A model generated the notes under the pieces. That model was not told where the DNA came from, ran no database searches, and saw only the letters and a list, made by a program, of their open reading frames with translations. A DNA stretch of 64,000 nucleotides from Megachile rotundata. Its lineage: Eukaryota > Arthropoda > Insecta > Hymenoptera > Megachilidae. Shown one piece after another: positions 34,124-50,449 of the stretch (its first letter is position 1; every line of letters begins with the position of its first letter). Location of the stretch: assembly GCF_050947335.1 (NCBI RefSeq), contig NW_027473318.1:1116001-1180000 (forward strand). The letters are read 5' to 3'. Made by a program: the position numbers and the translations under genes.

Positions 34124-37100
34124 CAATTACAATCTCCCAAATACAATCTCCCAAATACAATCTCCCAGATACAATCATACAATCACAATCATACAATCAC
34201 AATCATACAATCATAATCATACAATTACAATCATACATCACAATCGTACATTCACAATCATACAATCACAATCATACAATCGCAATCATACAATCACAAT
34301 CATACAATCACAATCATACAATGACAACCATACAATCGCAATCATACAATTACAATATCCCAAATACAATCTCCCAAATACAATCATACAATCACAATCA
34401 TACAATCACAATCATACAATCACAATCATACAATCACAATCATACAATCACAATCATACAATCACAATCATACAATCAAAATCACATAATCGCATTCATA
34501 CAATCGCAATCATACAATCCCAATCATACAATCGCAATCATACAATTACAATCTCCCAAATACAATCTCCCAAATACAATCATACAATCACAATCATACA
34601 ATCACAATCATACAATCACAATCATACAATCACATTCATACAATCATAATCATACAATCACAATCATACAATCACAATCGTACAATCACAATCGTACAAT
34701 CACAATCGCACAACCACAATCATACAATCGTAATCATACAATCACAATCATACTTTCACAATCATACAATCACAATCATACAATCACAATCATACAATCA
34801 CAATCATACAATCACAATCATACAATCGCAAGCATACAATCACAATCATACAATCTCAATCATACAATCACAATCATACAATCATAATCATACAATTACA
34901 GTCATACATCACAATTATACAATCACAATCATACAATCGCAATCATACAATCACAATCATACAATCGCAATCATACAATTACAATCTCCCAAATACAATC
35001 TCCCAAATACAATCTCCCAAATACAATCAAACAATCACAATCATGCAATCACAATCATACAATCACAATCATACAATCACAATCATACTATGACAATCGT
35101 ACAATCACAATCGTACAATCACAATCGTACAATCACAATCGCACAACCACAATCAGACAATCACTATCATACAATCACAATCATACAATCACAATCATAC
35201 AATCACAATCATACAATCACAATCATACTTTCACAATCATACTATCACAATCATACAATCACAATCATACAATCACAGTCATACAATGACAATCATATAA
35301 TCACAATCATACTATCATAATCATACAATCACAATCATACAATCACAATCGTACATTCACAATCATACAATCACAATCATACAATCACAATCATACAATC
35401 ACAATCATACAATCACAAACATACAATCACAATCATACAATCACAATCATACAATCACAATCATACAATCACAATCATACAATCACAATCATACAATCAC
35501 AATCATACAATCACAATCACATAATCGCATTCATACAATCGCAATCATACAATCACAATCATACAATCGCAATCATACAATTACAATCTCCCAAATACAA
35601 TCTCCCAAATACAATCACCCAAATACAATCATACAATCACAATCATACAATCATAATCATACAATCACAGTCATACAATCACAATCATACAATCACAATC
35701 ATACAATCACAATCATTCAATAATAATCGTACAATCACAATCGTACAATCACAATCGCACAACCACAATCAGACAATCACACTCATACAATCACAATCAT
35801 ACAATCACAATCATACAATCACAATCATACCATCACAATCATACTTTCACAATCATACAATCACAATCATACAATCACAATCATACAATCACAGTCATAC
35901 AATCACAATCATACAATCACAATCATACTATCACAATCATACAATCACAATCATAAAATCACAATCATACAATCACAATCATACAATCATAATCATACAA
36001 TCACAATCATACAATCACAATCATACAATCACAATCATACAATCACAATCATACAATCACAGTCATACAATCGCAAGCATACAATCACAATCATACAATC
36101 ACAATCATACAATCACAACCATACAATCGCAATCATACAATTACAATATCCCAAATACAATCTCCCAAATACAATCATACAATCACAATCATACAATCAC
36201 AATCATACAATCACAATCATACAATCACAATCATACAATCACAAGCATACAATCAAAATCACACAATCGCATTCATATAATCGCAATCATACAATCACAA
36301 TCATGCAATCGCAATCATACAATTACAATCTCCCAAATACAATCTCCCAAATACAATCACCCAAATACAATCATACAATCACAATCATACAATCATAATC
36401 ATACAATCACAATCATACAATCACAATCATACAATCACCATCATACAATCACAATCATTCAATAATAATCGTACAATCACAATCGTACAATCACAATCGT
36501 ACAACCACAATCAGACAATCACACTCATACAATCACAATCATACAATCACAATCATACAATCACAATCATACCATCACAATCATACTTTCACAATCACAC
36601 AATCACAATCATACAATCACAATCATACAATCACAGTCATACAATCACAATCATACAATCACAATCATACAATCACAATCATACTATCACAATCATACAA
36701 TCACAATCATACAATCACAATCATACAATCACAATCATACAATCATAATCATACAATCACAATCATACAATCACAATCATACAATCAGAATCATACAATC
36801 ACAATCATACAATCACAATCATACAATCGCAAGCATACAATCACAATCATACAGTCACAATCGTACAATCACAATCGCACAACCACAATCAGACAATCAC
36901 AATCACACAATCACAATCATACAATCACAATCATACAATCACAATCATACAATCACAATCATACTTTTACCATCATACTATCACAATCATACAATCACAA
37001 TCATACAATCACAATCATACAATCACAGTCATACAATCACAATCATACAATCACAATCATACAATCACAATCATACAATCGCAATCATACAATTACAATA

Positions 37101-38684
37101 TCCCAAACACAATCTCCCAAATACAATCTCCCAAATACAATCTCCCAAATAAAATCATACAATCACAATCATACAATCACAATCATACTTTCACAATCAT
37201 ACAATCACAATCATACAATCACAATCATACAATCACAGTCATACAATCACAGTCATACAATCACAATCTTACTATCACAATCATACAATCACAATCATAC
37301 AATCACAATCATACAATTACAATCTCCCAAATACAATCTCCCAAATACAATCACCCAAATACAATCATACAATCACATTCATACAATCATAATCATACAA
37401 TCACAATCATACAATCACAACCATACAATCACAATCATACAATCACAATCATACAATCACAATCATACAATCACAATCATACAATCACAATCATACAATC
37501 ACAATCGTACAATCACAATCGTACAATCACAATCGCACAACCACAATCATACAATCGTAATCATACAATCACAATCATACTTTCACAATCATACAATCAC
37601 AATCATACAATCACAATCATACAATCACAATCATACAATCGCAATCATACAATCGCAATCATACAATCACAATCATACAATCGCAATCATACAATCGCAA
37701 TCATACAATCGCAATCATACAATCACAATCATACAATCTCAATCATACAATCACAATCATACAATCACAATCATAAAATCACAAAAATACAAACTTAATC
37801 ATACAATCACAATCATACAATCGCAATCATACAATCACATTCATACAATCATAATCATACAATCACAATCATACAATCACAATCATACAATCACAATCAT
37901 ACTTTCACAATCATACAATCACAATCATACAATCACAATCATACAATCACAGTCATACAATCACAGTCATACAATCACAATCATACTATCACAATCATAC
38001 AATCACAATCGTACAATCACAATCGCACAACCACAATCAGACTATCACACTCATACAATCACAATCATACAATCACAATCATACAATCACAATCATACCA
38101 TCACAATCATACTTTCACAATCATACAATCACAATCATACAATCACAATCATACAATCACAGTCATACAATCACAATCATACAATCACAATCATACTATC
38201 ATAATCATACAATCACAATCATACAATCACAATCATACAATCACAATCATACAATCACAATCATACAATCACAATCATACAATCACAATCATACAATCAC
38301 AATCATACAATCACAATCATACAATCACAATCATACAATCACAATCATACAATCACAATCATACAATCACAATCATACAATCACAGTCATACAATCACAG
38401 TCGTACAATCACAATCATACTATCACAATCATACAATCACAATCATACAATCACAATCATACAATTACAATCTCCCAAATACAATCTCCCAAATACAATC
38501 ACCCAAATACAATCATACAATCACATTCATACAATCATAATCATACAATCACAATCATACAATCACAATCGTACAATCACAATCGTACAATCACAATCGC
38601 ACAACCACAATCATACAATCGTAATCATACAATCACAATCATACTTTCACAATCATACAATCACAATCATACAATCACAATCAT
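34124..38684. repeat. Gamma block, copy 5 (long form with internal deletion)
   Basis: The cccagat cluster opens at 34,124, but the acaatgacaaccat unit follows after only 197 bp instead of 617 bp, so 30 units are missing. The break falls at the 13-bp unit at 34,234, which is joined directly to a cgtacattcac segment. A second 13-bp unit is at 34,905 and ctatgacaatcg at 35,090. cttttaccat lies near 36,963 and a four-member CCC cluster near 37,096. A pure 12-unit run occupies 38,209-38,376. Confidence 0.75.
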
Positions 38685-39594
38685 ACGAACACAATCATAC
38701 AATCACAATCATACAATCACAATCATACAATCACAATCATACAATCGCAATCATACAATCGCAATCATACAATCACAATCAAACAATCTCAATCATACAA
38801 TCACAATCATTCAATCACAATCATACATTCAAAATGATGCAATCACAATCATACAATCGCAATCATGCAATCACAATCATACAATCATAATCATGCAATC
38901 ACAATCATACAATCACAATCGTACAATCACAATCGTACAATCACAATCGCACAACCACAATCAGACAATCACAATCATACAATCACAATCATACAATCAC
39001 AATCATACAATCACAATCATACAATCACAATCATACAATCACAATCATACAATCATAATCATGCAATCACAATCATACAATCACAATCGTACAATCACAA
39101 TCGTACAATCACAATCGCACAACCACAATCATACAATCGTAATCATACAGTCACAATCATACTTTCACAATCATACAATCACAATCATACAATCACAATC
39201 ATACGAACACAATCATACAATCACAATCATACAATCACAATCATACAATCACAATCATACAATCGCAATCATACAATCGCAATCATACAATCACAATCAA
39301 ACAATCTCAATCATACAATCACAATCATACAACCACAATCAGACAATCACAATCATACAATCACAATCATACAATCACAATTATGCAATCACAATCATAC
39401 AATCGCATTTATACAATCGCAATCATACAATCACAATCATACAATCACAATCATAAAATCACAAAAATACAAACTTAATCATACAATCACAATCATACAA
39501 TCGCAATCATACAATCACATTCATACAATCATAATCATACAATCACAATCATACAATCACAATCATACAATCACAACCATACGATCGCAATCAT
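38685..39594. repeat. Alpha block, copy 9
   Basis: The acgaac unit is at 38,685, the aaaatgatg T at 38,835 and acgatcg at 39,581 (896 bp). It has only one aaaatcac pair, near 39,454, where most copies have two, which explains most of the shortening. Confidence 0.75.
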
Positions 39595-41176
39595 ACAATC
39601 ACAATCATACAATCACAATCATACAATCACAATCATACAATCATAATCATACAATCACAATCATACAATCACAATCATACAATCACAATCATACAATCAC
39701 AATCATACAATTACAATCTCCCAAATAAAATCTCCCAAATACAATCTCCCAGATACAATCATACAATCACAATCATACAATCACAATCATACAATCACAA
39801 TCATACAATTACAATCTCCCAAATACAATCTCCCAAATACAATCACCCAAATACAATCATACAATCACATTCATACAATCATAATCATACAATCACAATC
39901 ATACAATCACAACCATACAATCACAATCATACAATCACAATCATACAATCACAATCATACAATCACAATCATACAATCACAATCATACAATCACAATCGT
40001 ACAATCACAATCGTACAATCACAATCGCACAACCACAATCATACAATCGTAATCATACAATCACAATCATACTTTCACAATCATACAATCACAATCATAC
40101 AATCACAATCATACAATCACAATCATACAATCGCAATCATACAATCGCAATCATACAATCACAATCATACAATCGCAATCATACAATCGCAATCATACAA
40201 TCGCAATCATACAATCACAATCATACAATCTCAATCATACAATCACAATCATACAATCACAATCATAAAATCACAAAAATACAAACTTAATCATACAATC
40301 ACAATCATACAATCGCAATCATACAATCACATTCATACAATCATAATCATACAATCACAATCATACAATCACAATCATACAATCACAATCATACTTTCAC
40401 AATCATACAATCACAATCATACAATCACAATCATACAATCACAGTCATACAATCACAGTCATACAATCACAATCATACTATCACAATCATACAATCACAA
40501 TCGTACAATCACAATCGCACAACCACAATCAGACTATCACACTCATACAATCACAATCATACAATCACAATCATACAATCACAATCATACCATCACAATC
40601 ATACTTTCACAATCATACAATCACAATCATACAATCACAATCATACAATCACAGTCATACAATCACAATCATACAATCACAATCATACTATCATAATCAT
40701 ACAATCACAATCATACAATCACAATCATACAATCACAATCATACAATCACAATCATACAATCACAATCATACAATCACAATCATACAATCACAATCATAC
40801 AATCACAATCATACAATCACAATCATACAATCACAATCATACAATCACAATCATACAATCACAATCATACAATCACAGTCATACAATCACAGTCGTACAA
40901 TCACAATCATACTATCACAATCATACAATCACAATCATACAATCACAATCATACAATTACAATCTCCCAAATACAATCTCCCAAATACAATCACCCAAAT
41001 ACAATCATACAATCACATTCATACAATCATAATCATACAATCACAATCATACAATCACAATCGTACAATCACAATCGTACAATCACAATCGCACAACCAC
41101 AATCATACAATCGTAATCATACAATCACAATCATACTTTCACAATCATACAATCACAATCATACAATCACAATCAT
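39595..41176. repeat. Gamma end-fragment between alpha copies 9 and 10
   Basis: It begins with a cccagat-type CCC cluster at 39,708. One member there is changed to ccaaataaaatc. It then jumps almost at once to the distal part of gamma, with a CCC cluster near 39,807. A pure 12-unit run occupies 40,701-40,868 and another CCC cluster lies near 40,955. It lacks 13-bp units and the ctatgacaatcg landmark. Alpha copies 9 and 10 are 2,492 bp (178 units) apart. Confidence 0.75.
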
Positions 41177-42055
41177 ACGAACACAATCATACAATCACAA
41201 TCATACAATCACAATCATACAATCACAATCATACAATCGCAATCATACAATCGCAATCATACAATCACAATCAAACAATCTCAATCATACAATCACAATC
41301 ATTCAATCACAATCATACATTCAAAATGATGCAATCACAATCATACAATCGCAATCATGCAATCACAATCATACAATCATAATCATGCAATCACAATCAT
41401 ACAATCACAATCGTACAATCACAATCGTACAATCACAATCGCACAACCACAATCAGACAATCACAATCATACAATCACAATCATACAATCACAATCATAC
41501 AATCACAATCATACAATCACAATCATACAATCACAATCATACAATCATAATCATGCAATCACAATCATACAATCACAATCGTACAATCACAATCGTACAA
41601 TCACAATCGCACAACCACAATCATACAATCGTAATCATACAGTCACAATCATACTTTCACAATCATACAATCACAATCATACAATCACAATCATACGAAC
41701 ACAATCATACAATCACAATCATACAATCACAATCATACAATCACAATCATACAATCGCAATCATACAATCGCAATCATACAATCACAATCAAACAATCTC
41801 AATCATACAATCACAATCATACAACCACAATCAGACAATCACAATCATACAATCACAATCATACAATCACAATTATGCAATCACAATCATACAATCGCAT
41901 TTATACAATCGCAATCATACAATCACAATCATACAATCACAATCATAAAATCACAAAAATACAAACTTAATCATACAATCACAATCATACAATCGCAATC
42001 ATACAATCACATTCATACAATCATAATCATACAATCACAATCATACAATCACAAT
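41177..42055. repeat. Alpha block, copy 10 (3' truncated)
   Basis: The acgaac unit is at 41,177 and the aaaatgatg T at 41,327, with one aaaatcac pair near 41,947. Instead of acgatcg it joins the acaatcgcattcat segment of gamma near 42,058. This is the last alpha copy in the window. Confidence 0.75.
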
Positions 42056-44575
42056 CATACAATCGCATTCATACAATCGCAATCATACAATCCCAATCAT
42101 ACAATCGCAATCATACAATTACAATCTCCCAAATACAATCTCCCAAATACAATCATACAATCACAATCATACAATCACAATCATACAATCACAATCATAA
42201 AATCACATTCATACAATCATAATCATACAATCACAATCATACAATCACAATCGTACAATCACAATCGTACAATCACAATCGCACAACCACAATCATACAA
42301 TCGTAATCATACAATCACAATCATACTTTCACAATCATACAATCACAATCATACAATCACAATCATACAATCACAATCATACAATCACAATCATACAATC
42401 ACAATCATACAATCGCAAGCATACAATCACAATCATACAATCTCAATCATACAATCACAATCATACAATCATAATCATACAATTACAGTCATACATCACA
42501 ATTATACAATCACAATCATACAATCGCAATCATACAATCACAATCATACAATCGCAATCATACAATTACAATCTCCCAAATACAATCTCCCAAATACAAT
42601 CTCCCAAATACAATCAAACAATCACAATCATGCAATCACAATCATACAATCACAATCATACAATCACAATCATACTATGACAATCGTACAATCACAATCG
42701 TACAATCACAATCGTACAATCACAATCGCACAACCACAATCAGACAATCACTATCATACAATCACAATCATACAATCACAATCATACAATCACAATCATA
42801 CAATCACAATCATACTTTCACAATCATACTATCACAATCATACAATCACAATCATACAATCACAGTCATACAATGACAATCATATAATCACAATCATACT
42901 ATCATAATCATACAATCACAATCATACAATCACAATCGTACATTCACAATCATACAATCACAATCATACAATCACAATCATACAATCACAATCATACAAT
43001 CACAAACATACAATCACAATCATACAATCACAATCATACAATCACAATCATACAATCACAATCATACAATCACAATCATACAATCACAATCATACAGTCA
43101 CAATCACACAATCGCATTCATACAATCGCAATCATACAATCACAATCATACAATCGCAATCATACAATTACAATCTCCCAAATACAATCTCCCAAATACA
43201 ATCACCCAAATACAATCATACAATCACAATCATACAATCATAATCATACAATCACAGTCATACAATCACAATCATACAATCACAATCATACAATCACAAT
43301 CATTCAATAATAATCGTACAATCACAATCGTACAATCACAATCGCACAACCACAATCAGACAATCACACTCATACAATCACAATCATACAATCACAATCA
43401 TACAATCACAATCATACCATCACAATCATACTTTCACAATCATACAATCACAATCATACAATCACAATCATACAATCACAGTCATACAATCACAATCATA
43501 CAATCACAATCATACTATCACAATCATACAATCACAATCATAAAATCACAATCATACAATCACAATCATACAATCATAATCATACAATCACAATCATACA
43601 ATCACAATCATACAATCACAATCATACAATCACAATCATACAATCACAGTCATACAATCGCAAGCATACAATCACAATCATACAATCACAATCATACAAT
43701 CACAACCATACAATCGCAATCATACAATTACAATATCCCAAATACAATCATACAATCACAATCATACAATCACAATCATACAATCACAATCATACAATCA
43801 CAAGCATACAATCAAAATCACACAATCGCATTCATATAATCGCAATCATACAATCACAATCATACAATCGCAATCATACAATTACAATCTCCCAAATACA
43901 ATCTCCCAAATACAATCACCCAAATACAATCATACAATCACAATCATACAATCATAATCATACAATCACAATCATACAATCACAATCATACAATCACCAT
44001 CATACAATCACAATCATTCAATAATAATCGTACAATCACAATCGTACAATCACAATCGTACAACCACAATCAGACAATCACACTCATACAATCACAATCA
44101 TACAATCACAATCATACAATCACAATCATACCATCACAATCATACTTTCACAATCACACAATCACAATCATACAATCACAATCATACAATCACAGTCATA
44201 CAATCACAATCATACAATCACAATCATACAATCACAATCATACTATCACAATCATACAATCACAATCATACAATCACAATCATACAATCACAATCATACA
44301 ATCATAATCATACAATCACAATCATACAATCACAATCATACAATCAGAATCATACAATCACAATCATACAATCACAATCATACAATCGCAAGCATACAAT
44401 CACAATCATACAGTCACAATCGTACAATCACAATCGCACAACCACAATCAGACAATCACAATCATACAATCACAATCATACAATCACAATCATACAATCA
44501 CAATCATACAATCACAATCATACTTTTACCATCATACTATCACAATCATACAATCACAATCATACAATCACAATC
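42056..44575. repeat. Gamma block, copy 6, cut at the domain boundary
   Basis: It enters gamma in the middle, with one 13-bp unit at 42,492 and ctatgacaatcg at 42,677. tcaataataatcgt units lie near 43,309 and 44,019. It runs to cttttaccat near 44,522 and then switches to domain II at an acattcaaaatcat unit. The CCC cluster near 43,726 has one member fewer than its sisters (a single tatcccaaat). Confidence 0.75.
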
Positions 44576-46849
44576 ATACATTCAAAATCATGCAATCACA
44601 ATCATACAATCACAATCGTGCAATCACAATCATACAATCATAATCATGCAATCACAATCATACAATCACAATCGTACATTCACAATCGTACAATCACAAT
44701 CGCACAACCACAATCATACAATCGTAATCATACAATCACAATCATACAATCACAATCATACAATCACAGTCATACAATCACAGTCATACAATCACAATCA
44801 TACTATCACAATCATACAATCTCAATCATACAATCACAATCATACAATCACAATCATACAATCATAATAATACAATTACAATCATACATCACAATCGTAC
44901 AATCACAATCATACAATCGCAATCATACAATCACAATCGTACAATCGCAATCATACAATTACAATCTCCCAAATACAATCTCCCAAATACAATCTCCCAA
45001 ATACAATCATACAATCACAATCATACAATCACAATCATACAATCACAATCATACAATCACAATCATACTTTCACAATCATACAATCACAATCATACAATC
45101 ACAATCATACATTCAAAATCATGCAATCACAATCATACAATCACAATCATGCAATCACAATCATACAATCATAATCATGCAATCACAATCATACAATCAC
45201 AATCGTACAATCACAATCGTACAATCACAATCATACTTTCACAATCATACAATCACAATCATACAATCACAATCATACAATCACAATCATACAATCACAG
45301 TCATACAATATCAATCATACAATCTCAATCATACAATCACAATCATACAATCATAATAATACAATTACAATCATACATCACAATCGTACAATCACAATCA
45401 TACAATCGCAATCATACAATCACAATCGTACAATCGCAATCATACAATTACAATCTCCCAAATACAATCTCCCAAATACAATCTCCCAAATACAATCATA
45501 CAATCACAATCATACAATCACAATCATACAATCACAATCATACAATCACAATCATACTTTCACAATCATACAATCACAATCATACAATCACAATCATACA
45601 ATCACAGTCATACAATCACAGTCATACAATCACAATCATACTATCACAATCATACAATCTCAATCATACAATCACAATCATACAATCACAATCATACAAT
45701 CACAATCATACAATCACAATCATACATTCAAAATCATGCAATCACAATCATACAATCACAATCATGCAATCACAATCATACAATCATAATCATGCAATCA
45801 CAATCATACAATCACAATCGTACAATCACAATCGAACAATCACAATCGCACAACCACAATCATACAATCGCAATCATACAATCACAATCATACAATCTCA
45901 ATCATACAATCACAATCATACAACCACAATCAGACAATCACAATCATACAATCACAATCATACAATCACAATTATGCAATCACAATCATACAATCGCATT
46001 CATACAATCGCAATCATACAAACACAATCATACAATCACAATCATACAATCACAATCATACAATCACAATCATAAAATCACGAAAATACAAACTTAATCA
46101 TACAATCACAATCATACAATCGCAATCATACAATCACAATCATACATTCAAAATCATGCAATCACAGTCATACAATCACAGTCATACAATCACAATCATA
46201 CTATCACAATCATACAATCACAATCATACAATCACAATCATGCAATTACAATCTCCCAAATACAATCTCCCAAATACAATCACCCAAATAAAATCATACA
46301 ATCACATTCATACAATCATAATCATACAATCACAATCATACAATCACAATCATACAATCACAATCATACTATCGCAATCATACAATCACAATCATACAAT
46401 CACAATCATACAATCACAATCATACAATCACAATCATACAATCACAATCATACATTCAAAATCATGCAATCACAATCATACAATCACAATCGTGCAATCA
46501 CAATCATACAATCATAATCATGCAATCACAATCATACAATCACAATCGTACAATCACAATCGTACAATCACAATCGCACAACCACAATCATACAATCGTA
46601 ATCATACAATCACAATCATACTTCCACAATCATACTTCCACAATCATACAATCACAATCATACAATCACAATCATACAATCGCAATCATACAATCACAAT
46701 CATACTTTCACAATCATACAATCACAATCATACAATCACAATCATACAATCACAATCATACAATCACAGTCATACAATATCAATCATACAATCTCAATCA
46801 TACAATCACAATCATACAATCATAATAATACAATTACAATCATACATCA
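43590..46849. repeat. Tandem duplication across the domain I/II boundary, first copy
   Basis: This segment contains the last kilobase of domain I (cacagtcatacaatcgcaagc at 43,645, tcaataataatcgt near 44,019, cttttaccat near 44,522) and the first part of domain II up to the 13-bp unit at 46,843. The next 3.27 kb repeats it in the same order. The 3' edge is placed at the 13-bp unit, where the two copies stop agreeing. Confidence 0.8.
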
Positions 46850-49800
46850 CAATCATACAATCACAATCATACAATCACAATCATACAATCACAATCATAC
46901 AATCACAGTCATACAATCGCAAGCATACAATCACAATCATACAATCACAATCATACAATCACAACCATACAATCGCAATCATACAATTACAATATCCCAA
47001 ATACAATCATACAATCACAATCATACAATCACAATCATACAATCACAATCATACAATCACAAGCATACAATCAAAATCACACAATCGCATTCATATAATC
47101 GCAATCATACAATCACAATCATACAATCGCAATCATACAATTACAATCTCCCAAATACAATCTCCCAAATACAATCACCCAAATACAATCATACAATCAC
47201 AATCATACAATCATAATCATACAATCACAATCATACAATCACAATCATACAATCACCATCATACAATCACAATCATTCAATAATAATCGTACAATCACAA
47301 TCGTACAATCACAATCGTACAACCACAATCAGACAATCACACTCATACAATCACAATCATACAATCACAATCATACAATCACAATCATACCATCACAATC
47401 ATACTTTCACAATCACACAATCACAATCATACAATCACAATCATACAATCACAGTCATACAATCACAATCATACAATCACAATCATACAATCACAATCAT
47501 ACTATCACAATCATACAATCACAATCATACAATCACAATCATACAATCACAATCATACAATCATAATCATACAATCACAATCATACAATCACAATCATAC
47601 AATCAGAATCATACAATCACAATCATACAATCACAATCATACAATCGCAAGCATACAATCACAATCATACAGTCACAATCGTACAATCACAATCGCACAA
47701 CCACAATCAGACAATCACAATCATACAATCACAATCATACAATCACAATCATACAATCACAATCATACAATCACAATCATACTTTTACCATCATACTATC
47801 ACAATCATACAATCACAATCATACAATCACAATCATACATTCAAAATCATGCAATCACAATCATACAATCACAATCGTGCAATCACAATCATACAATCAT
47901 AATCATGCAATCACAATCATACAATCACAATCGTACATTCACAATCGTACAATCACAATCGCACAACCACAATCATACAATCGTAATCATACAATCACAA
48001 TCATACAATCACAATCATACAATCACAGTCATACAATCACAGTCATACAATCACAATCATACTATCACAATCATACAATCTCAATCATACAATCACAATC
48101 ATACAATCACAATCATACAATCATAATAATACAATTACAATCATACATCACAATCGTACAATCACAATCATACAATCGCAATCATACAATCACAATCGTA
48201 CAATCGCAATCATACAATTACAATCTCCCAAATACAATCTCCCAAATACAATCTCCCAAATACAATCATACAATCACAATCATACAATCACAATCATACA
48301 ATCACAATCATACAATCACAATCATACTTTCACAATCATACAATCACAATCATACAATCACAATCATACATTCAAAATCATGCAATCACAATCATACAAT
48401 CACAATCATGCAATCACAATCATACAATCATAATCATGCAATCACAATCATACAATCACAATCGTACAATCACAATCGTACAATCACAATCATACTTTCA
48501 CAATCATACAATCACAATCATACAATCACAATCATACAATCACAATCATACAATCACAATCATACAATCACAGTCATACAATATCAATCATACAATCTCA
48601 ATCATACAATCACAATCATACAATCATAATAATACAATTACAATCATACATCACAATCGTACAATCACAATCATACAATCGCAATCATACAATCACAATC
48701 GTACAATCGCAATCATACAATTACAATCTCCCAAATACAATCTCCCAAATACAATCTCCCAAATACAATCATACAATCACAATCATACAATCACAATCAT
48801 ACAATCACAATCATACAATCACAATCATACTTTCACAATCATACAATCACAATCATACAATCACAATCATACAATCACAGTCATACAATCACAGTCATAC
48901 AATCACAATCATACTATCACAATCATACAATCTCAATCATACAATCACAATCATACAATCACAATCATACAATCACAATCATACAATCACAATCATACAT
49001 TCAAAATCATGCAATCACAATCATACAATCACAATCATGCAATCACAATCATACAATCATAATCATGCAATCACAATCATACAATCACAATCGTACAATC
49101 ACAATCGAACAATCACAATCGCACAACCACAATCATACAATCGCAATCATACAATCACAATCATACAATCTCAATCATACAATCACAATCATACAACCAC
49201 AATCAGACAATCACAATCATACAATCACAATCATACAATCACAATTATGCAATCACAATCATACAATCGCATTCATACAATCGCAATCATACAAACACAA
49301 TCATACAATCACAATCATACAATCACAATCATACAATCACAATCATAAAATCACGAAAATACAAACTTAATCATACAATCACAATCATACAATCGCAATC
49401 ATACAATCACAATCATACATTCAAAATCATGCAATCACAGTCATACAATCACAGTCATACAATCACAATCATACTATCACAATCATACAATCACAATCAT
49501 ACAATCACAATCATGCAATTACAATCTCCCAAATACAATCTCCCAAATACAATCACCCAAATAAAATCATACAATCACATTCATACAATCATAATCATAC
49601 AATCACAATCATACAATCACAATCATACAATCACAATCATACTATCGCAATCATACAATCACAATCATACAATCACAATCATACAATCACAATCATACAA
49701 TCACAATCATACAATCACAATCATACATTCAAAATCATGCAATCACAATCATACAATCACAATCGTGCAATCACAATCATACAATCATAATCATGCAATC

Positions 49801-50129
49801 ACAATCATACAATCACAATCGTACAATCACAATCGTACAATCACAATCGCACAACCACAATCATACAATCGTAATCATACAATCACAATCATACTTCCAC
49901 AATCATACTTCCACAATCATACAATCACAATCATACAATCACAATCATACAATCGCAATCATACAATCACAATCATACTTTCACAATCATACAATCACAA
50001 TCATACAATCACAATCATACAATCACAATCATACAATCACAGTCATACAATATCAATCATACAATCTCAATCATACAATCACAATCATACAATCATAATA
50101 ATACAATTACAATCATACATCACAATCGT
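46850..50129. repeat. Tandem duplication across the domain I/II boundary, second copy
   Basis: cacagtcatacaatcgcaagc recurs at 46,904, acattcaaaatcat near 47,838 and 13-bp units at 48,144, 48,647 and 50,116. The offset is 3,259 bp at first and 3,273 bp after one added unit. The added unit is in a consensus run near 48,500-48,560, which has five units where the first copy has four. The domain I material inside domain II (about 46,857-47,830) is explained by this duplication. Confidence 0.8.
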
Positions 50130-50449
50130 ACAATCACAATCATACAATCGCAATCATACAATCACAATCATACAATCACAATCATACAATTACAATCTCC
50201 CAAATACAATCTCCCAAATACAATCACCCAAATACAATCATACAATCAGATTCATACAATCATAATCATACAATCACAATCATACAATCACAATCATACA
50301 ATCACAATCATACTATCACAATCATACAATCACAATCATACAATCACAATCATACAATCACAATCATACAATCACAATCATACAATCACAATCATACAAT
50401 CACAATCATACATTCAAAATCATGCAATCACAATCATACAATCACAATC

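Larger units (their letters stand above)
1..44575. repeat. Satellite domain I: mosaic of long higher-order repeat blocks
   Basis: This domain is defined by ten alpha blocks (acgaac unit, then aaaatgatg 150 bp later) and by gamma blocks carrying the ctatgacaatcg landmark at 2,541, 10,015, 19,701, 28,107, 35,090 and 42,677. Landmark spacings are 7,474, 9,686, 8,406, 6,983 and 7,587 bp. After adding back known small deletions each is a whole number of 14-bp units. The domain ends just after the cttttaccat unit near 44,522, where sequence switches to the domain II pattern starting with acattcaaaatcat. The mosaic order implies repeated unequal exchange or segmental amplification. That mechanism is inference; the order and spacing are read directly. 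Confidence 0.85.
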
